Assembly: GCA_036365455.1 (NCBI GenBank)
Contig: JAWQUS010000011.1
Coordinates: 4,794,001-4,858,000 of the forward strand
Length of the DNA: 64,000 nucleotides
Reading direction: 5' to 3'
From: Macrosoma leucophasiata
Taxonomy: Eukaryota; Arthropoda; Insecta; Lepidoptera; Hedylidae
Position 1 is the stretch's first letter, and each line of letters begins with the position of its first letter. Shown here in pieces: positions 1-10,985 of this stretch. Position numbers and translations under genes: made by a program. A model generated the notes under the pieces. That model was not told the origin of the DNA, ran no database searches, and saw only the letters and a program-made list of their open reading frames with translations.

Positions 1-204
1 TTGACTTGGTAAAAATATGATTTCACTTGCTCGGAGACAGCTCGTGTTAAAAACATATTAGGAAGATAAGTGATCTGAAAGATCCTCAACGTGACCCAAA
101 GAGCCTGCACATCAGTTTATCTGGCGGACCGCAGATCTTGAACTACATTATTTAACTACAAATGAGAGTCATGCTGTAATTCCCGCTTTTGAGCTCTTTT
201 TATT

Positions 205-471
205 TTTATGTTATAAAAATGGTTAACAAGCATGCAGTTAACATTGATGTTAAGTGATGACTGCAGCCTATAGACATCTATACAATGACCAGAGGTCAAA
301 ATTCAGATGCGTTGCCACTCCTGAGGCCTAAGGTGTTATGTCTCTGTGCCGGAAATTACAAGGCCGTACATTACCACCTGACCGGAACACACTACCATTT
401 AGCGGCAAGTATATTAGGTAATGCGGTGGTGCTACGCTCGCGAGCTCCGTCACTGGAGCTCTACCACCAGT
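205..471 (-). repeat. Family A repeat, near full length
   Basis: Reads on the minus strand from the family's 5' end (ACTGGTGGTAGAGCTC) to the 3' motif that on the plus strand is 'aacaagcatgcagtt'. The terminal A-tract is short and interrupted. A central segment around 'gatagtgctgaa' is deleted relative to other copies. Confidence 0.85.
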
Positions 472-1394
472 GGAGTCTCCTTCGCACTAGAATATTAGAC
501 AGTTCTTAAATCTTTATCGCTGTGTAGAGTCGGTCCTAGCTTTTGATCAGTATAAGCGACTCGACGCGTTTACATCATTATATATGAACCATAATTTATT
601 CAAATAAAATAAATAAGAATCAAGTTTTGAAAAACTTATATAAGTACAATTTTACTGGTTGTCCAGGCCACCTTCTTATCACCATTATCGTGTAAAACAT
701 TGCTTTCGATATTCAGGACTAACCATATACGACATACACAAAAAAATGGTCAAATCGTTTCAGAGGAGTTCGATAACACTGTGCCACGAGATTTGTAAAT
801 CATAAAAAAAATGAATGGAAGCAAAACGCAAAATTGTCTATTAGCATTTTGTCGTCCTTTACCGCTCTACGACAAAGTCGACGCTGTCGGCCTGTAACTG
901 TCGAAGTCGAAGATCTTAAAGCAACCTTGTCATACATTATTATGGCACGATATTAAAATCCGTAAAATTCACAAATGTAAGCTCATCGCATTAAATCAGA
1001 CCGTGACACTTACGCCTGCCTAATTAAATCTAGGCCCGGATCATGAGAATCGTAATGACTAGATAATATCGATGATTATGTTTGAATTTTTATACGTACG
1101 ATTTTGATATGCGAAATGTCAGTATATTTGAATATGTCTACAATTAATATGTAGATAAAATACCTACCATGACCCATTTAGGGTTTTTGTTATTTCAACG
1201 GTGCGTTCGATTGCGAAAGTGTGCGCGTAAGTGGAATCGTAATGAGGAAGATAATATATAATTAGACGATTATCTCAGCGGGTGATAGTGATTGCGAAAT
1301 GCTAATGGATCTTTTAATTTGCACTTAAAAGGGTTAAAATGAGACACTTTGCGTTTATTAGCGTTTGGTCAAATTAGTAAGTGTTGTAACTTTA
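472..1394. other. AT-rich DNA without recognised genes
   Basis: No convincing coding frame, RNA gene or complete repeat was seen. A slightly GC-richer patch near 840-940 has no recognisable motif. Confidence 0.5.
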
Positions 1395-1448
1395 ACTGGT
1401 TTGTTCCAGTGTAGGGACTTGAGGGCGTAGGCAACACCGCAATACTTA

Positions 1449-1585
1449 GGGTGAAATTCACAGATCGGACTACGACTTTACTTTGAGCAAAGTACGCTCA
1501 GAACTGTCAAAACTCATACTGTACTGACAGTTCTAAGCATGCTTTGCTGAACATAAAGTCGTAGTGCGGTCTGTGAATCTCACCC
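1449..1585. mobile_element. Foldback MITE (family F), TTA target duplication
   Basis: A 137-bp element starts GGGTGAAATTCACAGA and ends TCTGTGAATCTCACCC. The inverted arms extend about 60 bp and include ACTACGACTTTA and AGAACTGTCA. It is flanked on both sides by TTA (1446-1448 and 1586-1588). A 3-bp TTA duplication is typical of PIF/Harbinger-type MITEs; superfamily assignment is inference. Confidence 0.8.
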
Positions 1586-1712
1586 TTAATCTATTTTGCC
1601 GTAAAATGGTAGAGTTTAGCGCTATAGTGTTCCGGTTAGACGGTAATGTACGTCCCCATAATTGCTGTCACTGAGATATAACAGCTAAAGTTTCAAGAGG
1701 AAGCAACGCATA

Positions 1713-1922
1713 TACGACCCGGTTAGTCCAGCGGTGTGAGATGACCGTTTGATTCGAAGGGTCGCAGGTTCGATCCCCGCACCGGGACAATATTTGTATG
1801 GCCTACAGATCTTTGTTTCGGGTCTGGGTGTTTGTGTATGTGTTGTATGTGTACAACGGCACCCACGACACAGGCTTATACCTAATGTGAGGCTGTAAGT
1901 GTTAGCGTATTTTATGTTTTTT
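1713..1922 (+). repeat. tRNA-derived SINE (family B)
   Basis: The tRNA-like head has an A box at TAGTCCAGCGG and a canonical B box GGTTCGATCCC. CCCGGT at the 5' side can pair with ACCGGG after the B box, forming an acceptor-like stem. A tRNA-unrelated body follows (GGGTCTGGGTGTTTGTG). A second copy at 20627-20841 shares both parts, so this is a SINE and not a functional tRNA gene. Confidence 0.8.
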
Positions 1923-2019
1923 ATTTTGACCTTTAGTTTTTTTGTAGATTTCTATAAGCTGCAGTCATCACTTAAGATCCATGCGAACAGCATGCACCTT
2001 CACTACAAAAAAAATATTT

Positions 2020-2535
2020 AGCAATCCTATACGAAGGAGTCAATTCATTATAAATACAAATAGGTATATGCATAATATATATCAAAAACAAAGCTTAATA
2101 TGGAAAGAATAAAAAAAAATATACGAGATAGCCGTTATTTTCACGTGTTTAAAATTAACCCATAACATATAGTAGCTTTGATTTTAATTAAAAGTAGCTG
2201 CGGGTACACTTACATAAATATTCAAGAAAAAGCAGTTTAGTTGTAAACGAATATACATTTTATAAGTTATTTCGATAGAGGCTAATTTGCAATATTTTTA
2301 AAAGGTCATCCATCACCAGTGATTATCGTTGACTATCATTGACTGTACAGTGGTTGGTGGTTATATCATGTTGTAACCGCTACGATAAGATACTATGTGG
2401 CAAGTGTGGCAACTCTAATATAAGAGAAATTAGTAAAGTATGAGGCCCCGTAATAACTATCACAAAGATCACCACTTAGGTCTAAGGGGTGGCAACGCAT
2501 CTGAATTTTGACCTATAGTTTTTGTGTAGATGTGA
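2020..2535. other. AT-rich DNA with an old family A fragment
   Basis: The part at about 2443-2530 (AGGGGTGGCAACGCATCTGA, then TTTTGACCTATAG) is a plus-strand fragment of the older A subfamily. The rest shows nothing recognisable. Confidence 0.5.
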
Positions 2536-2821
2536 TTTTTTTAATGTAATGAAAGTAGCAATCAAGCATGCAGATCACATTGATGTTAAGTGATGACTGC
2601 AGCCTATAGACACCCACACAAAGACCAGAGGACAAAATGCAGATGCGTTACCACTTCTGAGGCCTAAGGCGTTATGCCTCTGTGCCGGAAATTACAGGGC
2701 CGTACATTACCACCTGACCGGAACACGATAGTGTTGAACACTACCATCTAAGCAGCAGTATATTAGGTAATGCGGTGGTGCCTACGCCCGCGAGCTCCGT
2801 CACTGGAGCTCAACCAGCAGT
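2536..2821 (-). repeat. Family A repeat, full length
   Basis: The plus strand starts with a T-tract (the element's A-tail) and ends at CAACCAGCAGT, the slightly mutated 5' terminus. Both family hairpin motifs are present. Confidence 0.85.
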
Positions 2822-2985
2822 GAAATAGGCTGTACCTAGTCATAATTTAACATCCATGTGAGCTGCATGTTGTCCGAATTTTGAGCTTGGCTGCCTACTG
2901 CTTTAAAACTTTAATTAGAAGATTTACTTGAAATAGGAATTGCCATAACTGACCAATCGTAAACGAATGCATATATCGCCTCTTA

Positions 2986-3041
2986 ACAAGAATAATGTGA
3001 CATTTCATAACGATCTTTAAGAAATGTCACATTATTCTTGT
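2986..3041. repeat. Perfect 21-bp inverted repeat
   Basis: ACAAGAATAATGTGACATTTC at 2986-3006 is repeated in inverse orientation at 3021-3041, separated by a 14-bp loop. The arms are perfect. It could be a short foldback MITE; no family was recognised. Confidence 0.85.
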
Positions 3042-3210
3042 AAAGAAATTATATATTTACCTATTATTATTTAAAGTATCTACCTATTGATCGTTAAATA
3101 TTTAGATACAAAACAATTTAGGAATACCTACGGCGGTAACGTGAGAAGCAGTAAGGTTCGCAATAAAAAATAGAATTCTAAAGAGTTTAAGTATTTGTCT
3201 CGTATTTTAT

Positions 3211-3420
3211 TTAAAGAAAAATGGAAAGAAAAATTTGACTTCAGGCGAGACTCGAACTCGCGGCCTACTGGGAATCTAGTCCAGCCGCTCTTCCAATTGA
3301 GCTAATGAAGTCCTGCCCGATTTGTCAAATCTTTCCTTCACATTTATTGCATTGCTTTATGGTAGCAGTAGCGCCATCTATTGTCAACTATGCTAGTTAG
3401 GCAACCGATATAATAGACTG
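3211..3420 (-). repeat. SINE with an internal tRNA-like domain (family D)
   Basis: On the minus strand a leader (ATGGCGCTACTG ... GCAATGCAATAAATGTGAAG) is followed by a tRNA-like unit with A box TAGCTCAATTGG and B box GAGTTCGAGTCTC, then a tail TTTTTCTTTCCATTTTTC. The tail and tRNA part recur at 52403-52494 and the leader recurs at 60484-60590. The tRNA-like domain is therefore internal, not at the very 5' end. A genuine single tRNA gene is unlikely because the flanks are shared. Confidence 0.75.
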
Positions 3421-3889
3421 CAGTTTATTGACTAACGTAAAGTCGCTTTTACCCTTAAATAATATAAAACAATTATTTGTCTCGTTTTTTCGTACGCATT
3501 GTCATACAAACAAACCAAACATACGTCACGTAGTTCCTCAACTGATTCACAAAATAATTCTAAAATAATTCAAACTAATTTAGGTAACAGTTTTTTTTTT
3601 TCTAGTATGGTCATATAAATATATTTTTATAATTATTTAATTAACACAGTTACATCGGCCGTTTTCTACACGGTAAAAGCTAACCGTGTTTTCTGTTGGC
3701 GAACGATGCATTCTAGAAATTAAGTGAGCTGTTTATAATTGCCCGCCATCAAACCATCGCGCCGACTACTTGGTTAACTTTATAATTATTTGTAAGATCT
3801 ACTTCAACTAATAAAACATTTTCAAGCTAAAATAAGTCAAGCGCATTTTACAAATAAAAGTTTGTATTTCCGCGAACCTAATAGGCAAA

Positions 3890-4190
3890 ACTGGAGTCGG
3901 GACGGGACGACCCACCGCCCACTAGCGGTAGAATTCTCTTCCAGTAGAAGAAGCAAGTGCAGTAAGTTAACCAAACAATGGCGGTCAAACCATTCCAATA
4001 GGACGGTAGTAAATATAATAACGCGGGATGGCCAGCAGCGTCCCGCGATTAAACTACCGTCACTGCGATCGCCAATCCGCCTGCCAAGCGTGGCGATTAT
4101 GGCATATTCTCCCCTAATGACTCACGACACTGTTGTGGGCGTGTTTGGGGAAGGCTTTGTCCAGCAGTGGACGTAATTTCGGCAGGAATG
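3890..4190 (+). repeat. Family E non-coding retroelement with RTE-like tail
   Basis: Aligns by eye with the minus strand of 17395-17690 and with 35785-35965 (shared CCACTAGCGG, GCGATCGCCAATCCGC, GGCGATTATGGCAT). It ends with GTCCAGCAGTGGACG, a tail also found at the coding 3' end of the LINE fragment at 12265-12415. The 104-codon frame across it is not credible as a gene. Confidence 0.7.
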
Positions 4191-4267
4191 ATGAATAGGC
4201 TAAAGTACAGGTTCTTCCGCCTTCTTTTTAGGTATATGTTGTCTCCATCGCTCTGATAGGTAGGTAA

Positions 4268-4354
4268 TGTTAAGTCCCTCCTAATCCTTGCTTCTTCCCT
4301 TGAGAGTGTGCTTGTACACTCTCAAGGGAAAAAGCAAGGATTAGGTCCTTAATC
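4268..4354. repeat. Foldback repeat, arms about 38 bp
   Basis: CCTAATCCTTGCTTCTTCCC and TTGAGAGTGTGC are repeated in inverse orientation as CACTCTCAAGGG and AAGCAAGGATTAGG around a very short loop. It can fold into a long hairpin. Confidence 0.8.
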
Positions 4355-7300
4355 AGATACATCAACCTATACCGTGTTTTATTTCATACAAAACAAGTTT
4401 GATGTTTAAATATTATGTCATGTTAAAACACAAGGTCACACACCATTTGTGATTTATTCAAAAATGTGTTTATAAAATTCAAATAGAATTGGAGCAAAAA
4501 AAATAATGGTTCATTTTAGTAATAACAATAAATTAAACGATTCACACGGGCCGTCTGTTTAAATAATCACAGAGCAAGGGCAGACAGAGTACAGTAACAT
4601 TTGAATCGAAGGCGGTTTCAATTCGATTTTAACATTTCGAGTCAAAATTATTTCTAACGTCCAAGGTCAGACGAAACCCGTCTGAAGGTTGAGCTTCAGT
4701 GTCTTCATAAATAAAACCATAAAACGTATAAAAATAATATACGCATCGATACATAAAATCCGAAGAAGCAGTAACGTTCGCCCGTAGCGTAGCCGTAAAG
4801 AATCGTAACGCAAACACCGTTGACATTGACCAAGAATGTCCTTGTCAGTTACAAAGTCATGTAAAACGTTTGAAAACGCTTTCATATTTTACAACGTTTT
4901 CTTTATTTATCACGCTTTTTACCGCCAAATCTGTCAGTTTGAATTCTGTCTTTTATAAATGAATTTTTGGAAATGATTTAGCACTTGCATTTAGCACAAG
5001 AAGAAAAATAATTTTCGTGAAAACCACATGAATTCGATTACCAATGTTAAATAATAACTAGGTAGTTCTTTATTTTCGAGGATGAATTTACGATTCTTAC
5101 AACTCGGTTGTTAGATTTTGCTATGGTTTTTACTAGGGACCTAGCAAAATCCAGGTGAGTTGTGTTCAATTTGAAACGGTCCAAACTAAACAGATTTTAT
5201 ATTTTCGATGAAAAACGACGAGAGACGACAAATAGCTCCATTGATTACTGTCAACTAAAATTATTTCCGCTGTGACAAATTGAAATTTTTCATAAGTAGC
5301 GTTCAAACCCAAACTGGATTTTACAGAGGTTAACATAAGACCGGTTAATGTAACTGACAGTTATACGTACCAAGTTGGCTTAATAAACTGACATTTGACT
5401 TTGTCAAATACATTATATTAAAGTTTAACTCGACTTTTAAACTCCCTTAAAAAAGGTGAATCCATGCGAAGTAAATAAACAATTCTCAAATTTAATTACA
5501 CCATTTACAAAACGTCCTACATTCATCTCATAATAATATAGAACTTAATATTAGTGTCGTCGGTGATCTGGAACCAGGTACCTATTTCTTTTGTAAACAA
5601 AAGCACAATAGAACGCATAGCAGACCGAACCGACTACAATGGAAAGTCGTGTTTGCCAGTTACGTAAATGGCGCTGTTTACTAAACAAGATTCAATTTTT
5701 CGCGTGTTAGATTTTATCATTAAATATTCTGTATGAGTACCATTAAATTGTATACTTTTATCTGACTTATCTGTTCATTTATTTTGCCGTTATATTTGTC
5801 ACGTTTTGGCAGACCACCATACCTGGAAAAATTGCTAGCGTAACAGCGGGATCCAAGTTTGTTAAAAGTGTAATTGAAGATCTCGTGTTAATTTCTTAAC
5901 GTTAATAAATATGTTGGTATAACTCTCTGGCCGACCTAAGACAGACTGGTAGCTTATATAGAACATTATAACATGCAATATTTATACCTTCGTCAGCATA
6001 GATATCTCACTAAAGTGGTCTTAATAAAATAATGTACCTATTCTTTTTTTTTCTCTTTATTTTTTAAGGGACTTTTGGTTAAAACCACGCCAGTCCATCG
6101 TACCTTAAGTAATGTATTCTTATTAACCATATTGAATGTTTCTACTTTTATAGGTATCCGTCAACTTTTATAATACAAGAATGGGGTTTATACAGATTTT
6201 AGAAAACCTGTCAATACCGTATTCTACTTCATGCCTTAAAAGGTCAGAAGTAACGACTGTGAAACAGGTTTCTATAATAGTTTCTTCTGTGATATTATGA
6301 GTCTGTTAATGTTTGTGGTGCTAGTATGTTGTAACATAATAAAATAATTTATTTGTGATTCTATGACAATCTGCGTCTTTTTAACGGTCTCGGATGCAGT
6401 GACCATATAAATTCTAAATGAAACAAAATTATCGGGACATGATGATTTTTTATTGTACAAAAATAGTGTGCAAGCGTGTAACTCGTGCCTCACGACGTAC
6501 ACAAACAAAATATTAAACCTATGTTTCTTTATGTATAAAATGCATTCACTCAATAAGACATTGCCTATTTATTATGTTTACATAGTGTGACGTATCGTTG
6601 AGTTTTACAATGATGCCGTGCCCATTTTGACCCAACACAAATAAGACTCGACGAGAGCGTTAATTGGTACGATTTACGATATTTGAAACCCCTAAAGAGA
6701 TATCACCGAAAAAAAACTTATCGACGCAATAAATAAAGCTGTCACTCCAGTGGCATTAACAGAAAGAGAAACCGAATAATTAAGCAGTAATTTGGACCGC
6801 GAGCAATATAAGGTTAGAATTTAAATCATCGTCTACATCGAGTCTATAGTAGTGAAAAAAAAAGCAAGAACCGATTTATCATGACGTCCCAACGCGCTCA
6901 ATAGCAAACAACACGAAAATAAAATAAAACGTAAGAACTGTAACAGCATAAGGAGTGTAAAACCCAACGATAGATAAACCGGTGTACGGTCCATGAATAA
7001 CTTAGTCATATTCACATTATCTACATTATGGAACTTTATCTGGACGTCCCCTTGGACCCACGAAGTGAAAAGAAAAAAAACATACAATAGCAACATCAAA
7101 GGGCAAATTACCGATCCGCCGTTCGTGAATTAATTTAACGATTCATTTAAGTGTTTATTAACGCGCCTCGTAATTGCGATCACGGTTTTGATGCTTTATA
7201 TTTACGACTGCCATTGTGAAGTGCATAATTACTACAACAAGCAACGGGGTATACAGTTTATACCTACCTATACGCCATGATTCAATGAAACCTGCAGCAA

Positions 7301-8270
7301 ATTGATATGATAGAATCGTGTGAATTTAAACAGATAAGAACAACTTTGTATTACTTTGCGGTTCACCTTACACAGGTCATTGTTGTTAGGTTTAACTCAA
7401 CAGGACATTAAAATGTCATATGCATGGTTATGTATTTAATTTGACTTTAAGTGCATTCCAGGTGAACACTGCGGGGTAAATGACCTATTGCTAGTTAGCA
7501 AACATAACGTTACCGGACTAGAAAAAATATGCTTATCAATGCTGCACCTTTACGTTCGATAACTGCACGAATGTAGTTAATAACAGTCAAGTTAATGCAA
7601 GGAAATGAAACAACCGGTTTACTATAGCAGTTGAAAAACCTATTATGATTGATTGATCGACTACAAAATTAGACGCTACTGTTCTAAATGATAAAGAATG
7701 AAACATCTACTTAATTATACATGTGTAAATGATAATAAATAATATATTAACGATTGTTTAATGAATGTTAATAGAGACGTTCAATGTGATGAAGAATTAA
7801 CGAGTGATGGGAACGATGCGCCTTTAAAAGTTAATGATATGATATGTAATGAGTTTGAAGGTAATTTACTTTAGCAGTGAAATGTATGTGACTGCGATAA
7901 AAAAAATGAAATGATACCAGTAGGTTGAATTAAATTATTTTAAAGTCGGTGAGCATATGGATCATGAAACGGTCGCAAGTGATGATGATATTAGTGAACC
8001 ATTTAAAGTAAAACACGAGTATATCTTTTGCATGACAAGTGTTTGATATATTGAGTACTTTTGGTTATTTATAGGCTTTAGCTAATATATTTACATATCA
8101 ACGGTCCTCAGATTCTTTACGACTGACTTGAACTTTAAATTATGGGGAAGTCAATTGGTTTTGTCAAACACACTTCACAAGAAATAGGACCTGAGAATCT
8201 GAACAAGGATACTCTGAGCGAGACAATATGAGTTAATCTCTTTACGATTTGAGCAACGAGACCGTAAAAA
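4355..8270. other. AT-rich DNA without recognised genes
   Basis: Nearly 4 kb holds only short frames of no evident quality. The 88-codon minus frame at 6833-7099 begins with a hydrophobic run but has no supporting features. No repeat family from the rest of the window was seen. Confidence 0.45.
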
Positions 8271-8274
8271 TAAA

Positions 8275-8450
8275 CTGTAACCGGTACAAGTGGAGGCGCC
8301 AGCCGGAACGGCGCGGGCACGGACGCGGTGAAAACCGCGGGAAACCGCAATAGAGCGCCTCGTGCAGATCCGTGTCAGTAGTGTGAAACACTAATTGCAC
8401 ACGTTAGGCGACCCACACTGCGGCGGCTGGACCGCTCGAGAATAATGAAC
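8275..8450. promoter_or_regulatory. GC-rich island, promoter-like
   Basis: A sharp rise in G+C and CpG (GGAACGGCGCGGGCACGGAC, GCGGCGGCTGGACCGCTCG) stands out in an otherwise AT-rich tract. No coding frame is convincing. It could be a promoter, a 5' exon or an unrecognised repeat. Confidence 0.25.
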
Positions 8451-8714
8451 TGACGCTTCGATTACATTTGCATACGTCAAGACATTATCTGTTTTTTCAC
8501 ATGTAAATATTTACTGAGATACTAGAAAGCCGGTGAAAGTGACATGAACATGAAAAATTGTAATTGGTGTGAAACTCTTAATGTAACATTAACCTCATAT
8601 TCGCCAGAGTTAAATTTATTCATATTTCCCGTTTCAAATTGTATTGAGTTATTTAATATTCCTGCACCTCTTCGTTGACTTTCTGCTCTACTCACTAGTT
8701 GACTGGGAGATAAT

Positions 8715-8785
8715 GCCTAGGGGCATTAAGTCCGCCATATGTACTTCTCATGTGCATTTAAGTATAAATAAATAAATAACATTGA
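8715..8785 (+). repeat. LINE 3' tail with AATAAATA repeats
   Basis: GGCATTAAGTCCGCC is followed by a short spacer and AATAAATAAATAA. Related tails occur at 20538-20600 and, in inverse orientation, at 26420-26495. I associate this with the 3' end of a lepidopteran non-LTR element. Confidence 0.6.
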
Positions 8786-9475
8786 GCCATGATTTGACCG
8801 CTAAGATTTATTGGGGCAACAAATACATTTGCATAGGTCAAGGCATCAATTGAATGCTTTAAAATATTTATAATCTCTGTTCTAGCTGTACTCAATAAAG
8901 TGATCTAGAGAATTTTGCCTTATTAAGCTAAGAACAAGACATGTGTATAAGTCATTTACTTCTTATATTTTTATGGACAGTGAAAACTAGAATATCGGTT
9001 CCTAGCAAATTTAAATCAAAATCTAGCGCTTAGTAGTTTTTAAGGGGAAATTAGATTCGGTTTTTATGACTCGCTAACAAGTATGCGCACTTGTGGCTGA
9101 TTTTCGCGCGGAACAACATTGCAGTTCGCGACCACCCTACCATCGAAACGAGTTCAAATGAAACATGAATAGAAAATTAACTAATTACACACTAGTTGCC
9201 TATTTATATTAGAATCCTAACCATAACAAAACGCGTGTACTTAAACACTTAACACAAACACGGTTACGATAATCGAACGGCGAAAAAATAATGATCTCCA
9301 GATAAAGTCCCATGTCAGTTTCCTAAGCTATTGTTAATAATAAATTAATTATAGAATCTACAGGAAACCGATTCGAAATTAGGTCACAATAAGACGCTCC
9401 GTGCATGCCACGCTGTGACAATTTGAGTCCAGCTCAAATGGCGAGCGTTGAGCTCTCTGGACTAATAAACTCTCG
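8786..9475. other. 3' flank of the long minus-strand frame
   Basis: AT-rich sequence that may hold the 3' untranslated region. A minus-strand AATAAA (TTTATT on plus) is present near 8807, but nothing ties it to the gene. Confidence 0.3.
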
Positions 9476-10891
9476 TTATTCGAAATCACAAGGACCTCGA
9501 GCAGTAACTAACGCTAAATCACAAATATTACGCGACGTCTCAAACGAGCACCCCGTTTCCGCATCACTATTTTTGTCATCGTTTACACTAGACACGAGTC
9601 TTTCACTCACTGCACTGTTTGCTTTTTGATCGCGCTTCGCGATTGTACATCTGTTCACAGCACTTTCACTTTTATCGTCGAAGAACGAGCGGCGGTCGAA
9701 GTTCGTGGCTGGCGGCGAGCTTGAAAATAACTTTATTTCCAAGTCGCGGTGACCGTTAATTGAAGTGACGATCTCAGAAGATATTTCCAGTGCTAGGGGA
9801 GACCTCGGCTCGGGTGAACTGGTCCTTCTCGTGGGTGGAAATAGTGAGTAGAGATTCGGTGAAGAGAGGTTATCGCTGCTGTTAAGATCACGCCTCTCTG
9901 GTACTCGGGAAGAGGGATCGCTCCAACTGCGTCTCAAAACGGTATCAGCGCCTCGTCTTCCCAGCGGTCCGACTACTTTCATTGAGTCCTCTAGTTTGGT
10001 AGGTGCAAAATCTCCACTAGAATTCTCATCGAGTAAGTCCGCAATAGAGTCAGCATCCCAGATTTGTCCAACCGGATCACAGTACCGACACTGACACGAA
10101 CTCACGGCGGATTCCGCGGGAGAAGCCGCCTCCACTAATCCAAAACGGGTAGCCTCCAACACTTCACCTAGCGCGGCGACCCGGTATCTCTCGGGCATAG
10201 GATTCGGGTACTCTAACACTTTCACATCTAAACGGTACGGCAATGACATTTCCCGGCAAAAAGATTCATCGTAAATCCCGTGAGGCGTCGACCCCAAGCC
10301 CGACACTGAACAGTGGTCGACATCACCGAGTTCCAACGCGGCAGCTGTTAACTCGTGCGGCACTATATTATTGGGTTTTCTATCCTTTTTGCGTCGTTTT
10401 CTTGGTTTTATTATCCTGGGCAACATAGTTTCAGAATTCGTGGAGCCGGAACTTTCGTCGCTGGCTACGCTGACGGCATCGGTGTTGTTGTTACGTCCGC
10501 TTCGCGTAGACCGGGTCTGTTGTTGTTGGTGCTGCTGGTGTTGGTTGCGCTGCCTGCTATCAGACAACTCGCATCTATCCCTGGTGAGATGTTCAATGTT
10601 CCCTGGAGGCCGATGGTTGCGCTGTTCCGGTGCGTTGTATTTCTTGCGATCGTGCCGGTTCTGGATAATGAGAGGCGCTCCTTGGGCGTGCATCGCCAGC
10701 TTAGAGACAGGCGTACCCCTCGGCTGGGGCGTGCGACCCGCCATGGATATGAGGGGTGCGCCGAGCCACGCGTTCGGATGGGGTACCCCATAAGGCGGGT
10801 AATACGGTGGCGGGAATCCCGGTGCGGTGGCCGCGTACTGAGGGCGAGGGGGTTCGCGGCGCCCGAGGGCGGCGCGCTCGCCCGGACTCAT
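9476..10891 (-). CDS. Unrecognised proline/serine-rich protein, large single exon
   Basis: A 471-codon open frame with stop TAA at 9476-9478, by far the longest in the window and in its GC-richest part. The N-terminal 60 residues are rich in Pro and Tyr (PPPYYPPYGVPHP). A Gln/His tract (HQQHQQQQ) lies near residue 120, followed by a Ser-rich stretch. A strongly basic motif, PRIIKPRKRRKKDRKP, near residue 160 could be a nuclear localisation signal. A conserved-looking middle part contains SLPYRLDVKVLEYPNPMPER and a small Cys cluster, CQCRYCDP. The C-terminal third is Ser-rich and probably disordered. No enzyme domain, signal peptide or membrane segment is visible. The ATG at 10891 may be internal: the same frame stays open for 31 more codons (HDPHFYRDTGTSSEKYGLNQ) to a stop overlapping a plausible splice acceptor at 10985. 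Function unknown; a real host gene is likely. Confidence 0.8.
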   Translation of the reverse strand: MSPGERAALGRREPPRPQYAATAPGFPPPYYPPYGVPHPNAWLGAPLISMAGRTPQPRGTPVSKLAMHAQGAPLIIQNRHDRKKYNAPEQRNHRPPGNIEHLTRDRCELSDSRQRNQHQQHQQQQTRSTRSGRNNNTDAVSVASDESSGSTNSETMLPRIIKPRKRRKKDRKPNNIVPHELTAAALELGDVDHCSVSGLGSTPHGIYDESFCREMSLPYRLDVKVLEYPNPMPERYRVAALGEVLEATRFGLVEAASPAESAVSSCQCRYCDPVGQIWDADSIADLLDENSSGDFAPTKLEDSMKVVGPLGRRGADTVLRRSWSDPSSRVPERRDLNSSDNLSSPNLYSLFPPTRRTSSPEPRSPLALEISSEIVTSINGHRDLEIKLFSSSPPATNFDRRSFFDDKSESAVNRCTIAKRDQKANSAVSERLVSSVNDDKNSDAETGCSFETSRNICDLALVTARGPCDFE

Positions 10892-10984
10892 ATCTCCGGT
10901 GCGTTGGTTTAACCCATATTTCTCGGATGAAGTTCCGGTGTCACGGTAAAAGTGCGGGTCGTGGCGCGATGTCGTAATCGTACA
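10892..10984 (-). CDS. Probable upstream coding extension of the same exon
   Basis: The frame of the 471-codon protein continues upstream for 31 codons without an ATG, and the residues look protein-like and charged. Just before it, on the minus strand, CCACCCATGTTAG ends in AG after a pyrimidine-containing stretch, so an acceptor at 10985 would start this exon in phase 0. The alternative is translation from the ATG at 10891, with this stretch as 5' untranslated sequence. Confidence 0.4.
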
Positions 10985-10985
10985 C

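Larger units (their letters stand above)
1395..2019 (+). mobile_element. Family A repeat split by two nested insertions
   Basis: Three blocks of family A occur in order: 1395-1448 (5' end, GGGCGTAGGCAACACCGC), 1586-1712 (middle, GTGTTCCGGTTAGACGG) and about 1923-2019 (3' end, CTGCAGTCATCACTTAA, then an A-tail). A MITE lies between the first two blocks and a tRNA-derived SINE between the last two. The A blocks belong to a divergent, older subfamily, which fits the host element being older than its passengers. Confidence 0.8.

Noticed and set aside
3862..4176. 104-codon plus-strand frame
   Set aside because: It lies within the family E repeat; the GEGFVQQWT at its end is only the shared LINE tail, and the aligned copies do not keep the frame.
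6833..7099. 88-codon minus frame with a signal-peptide-like start
   Set aside because: The whole product is hydrophobic, as AT-rich DNA often gives; no cleavage context, conserved motif or splice signals support it.
10355..10912. 185-codon plus-strand frame
   Set aside because: It is antisense to the 471-codon gene in GC-rich DNA; composition explains it, and its residues (LLLLVLLVLVALPA) mirror the Gln/His repeat on the other strand.
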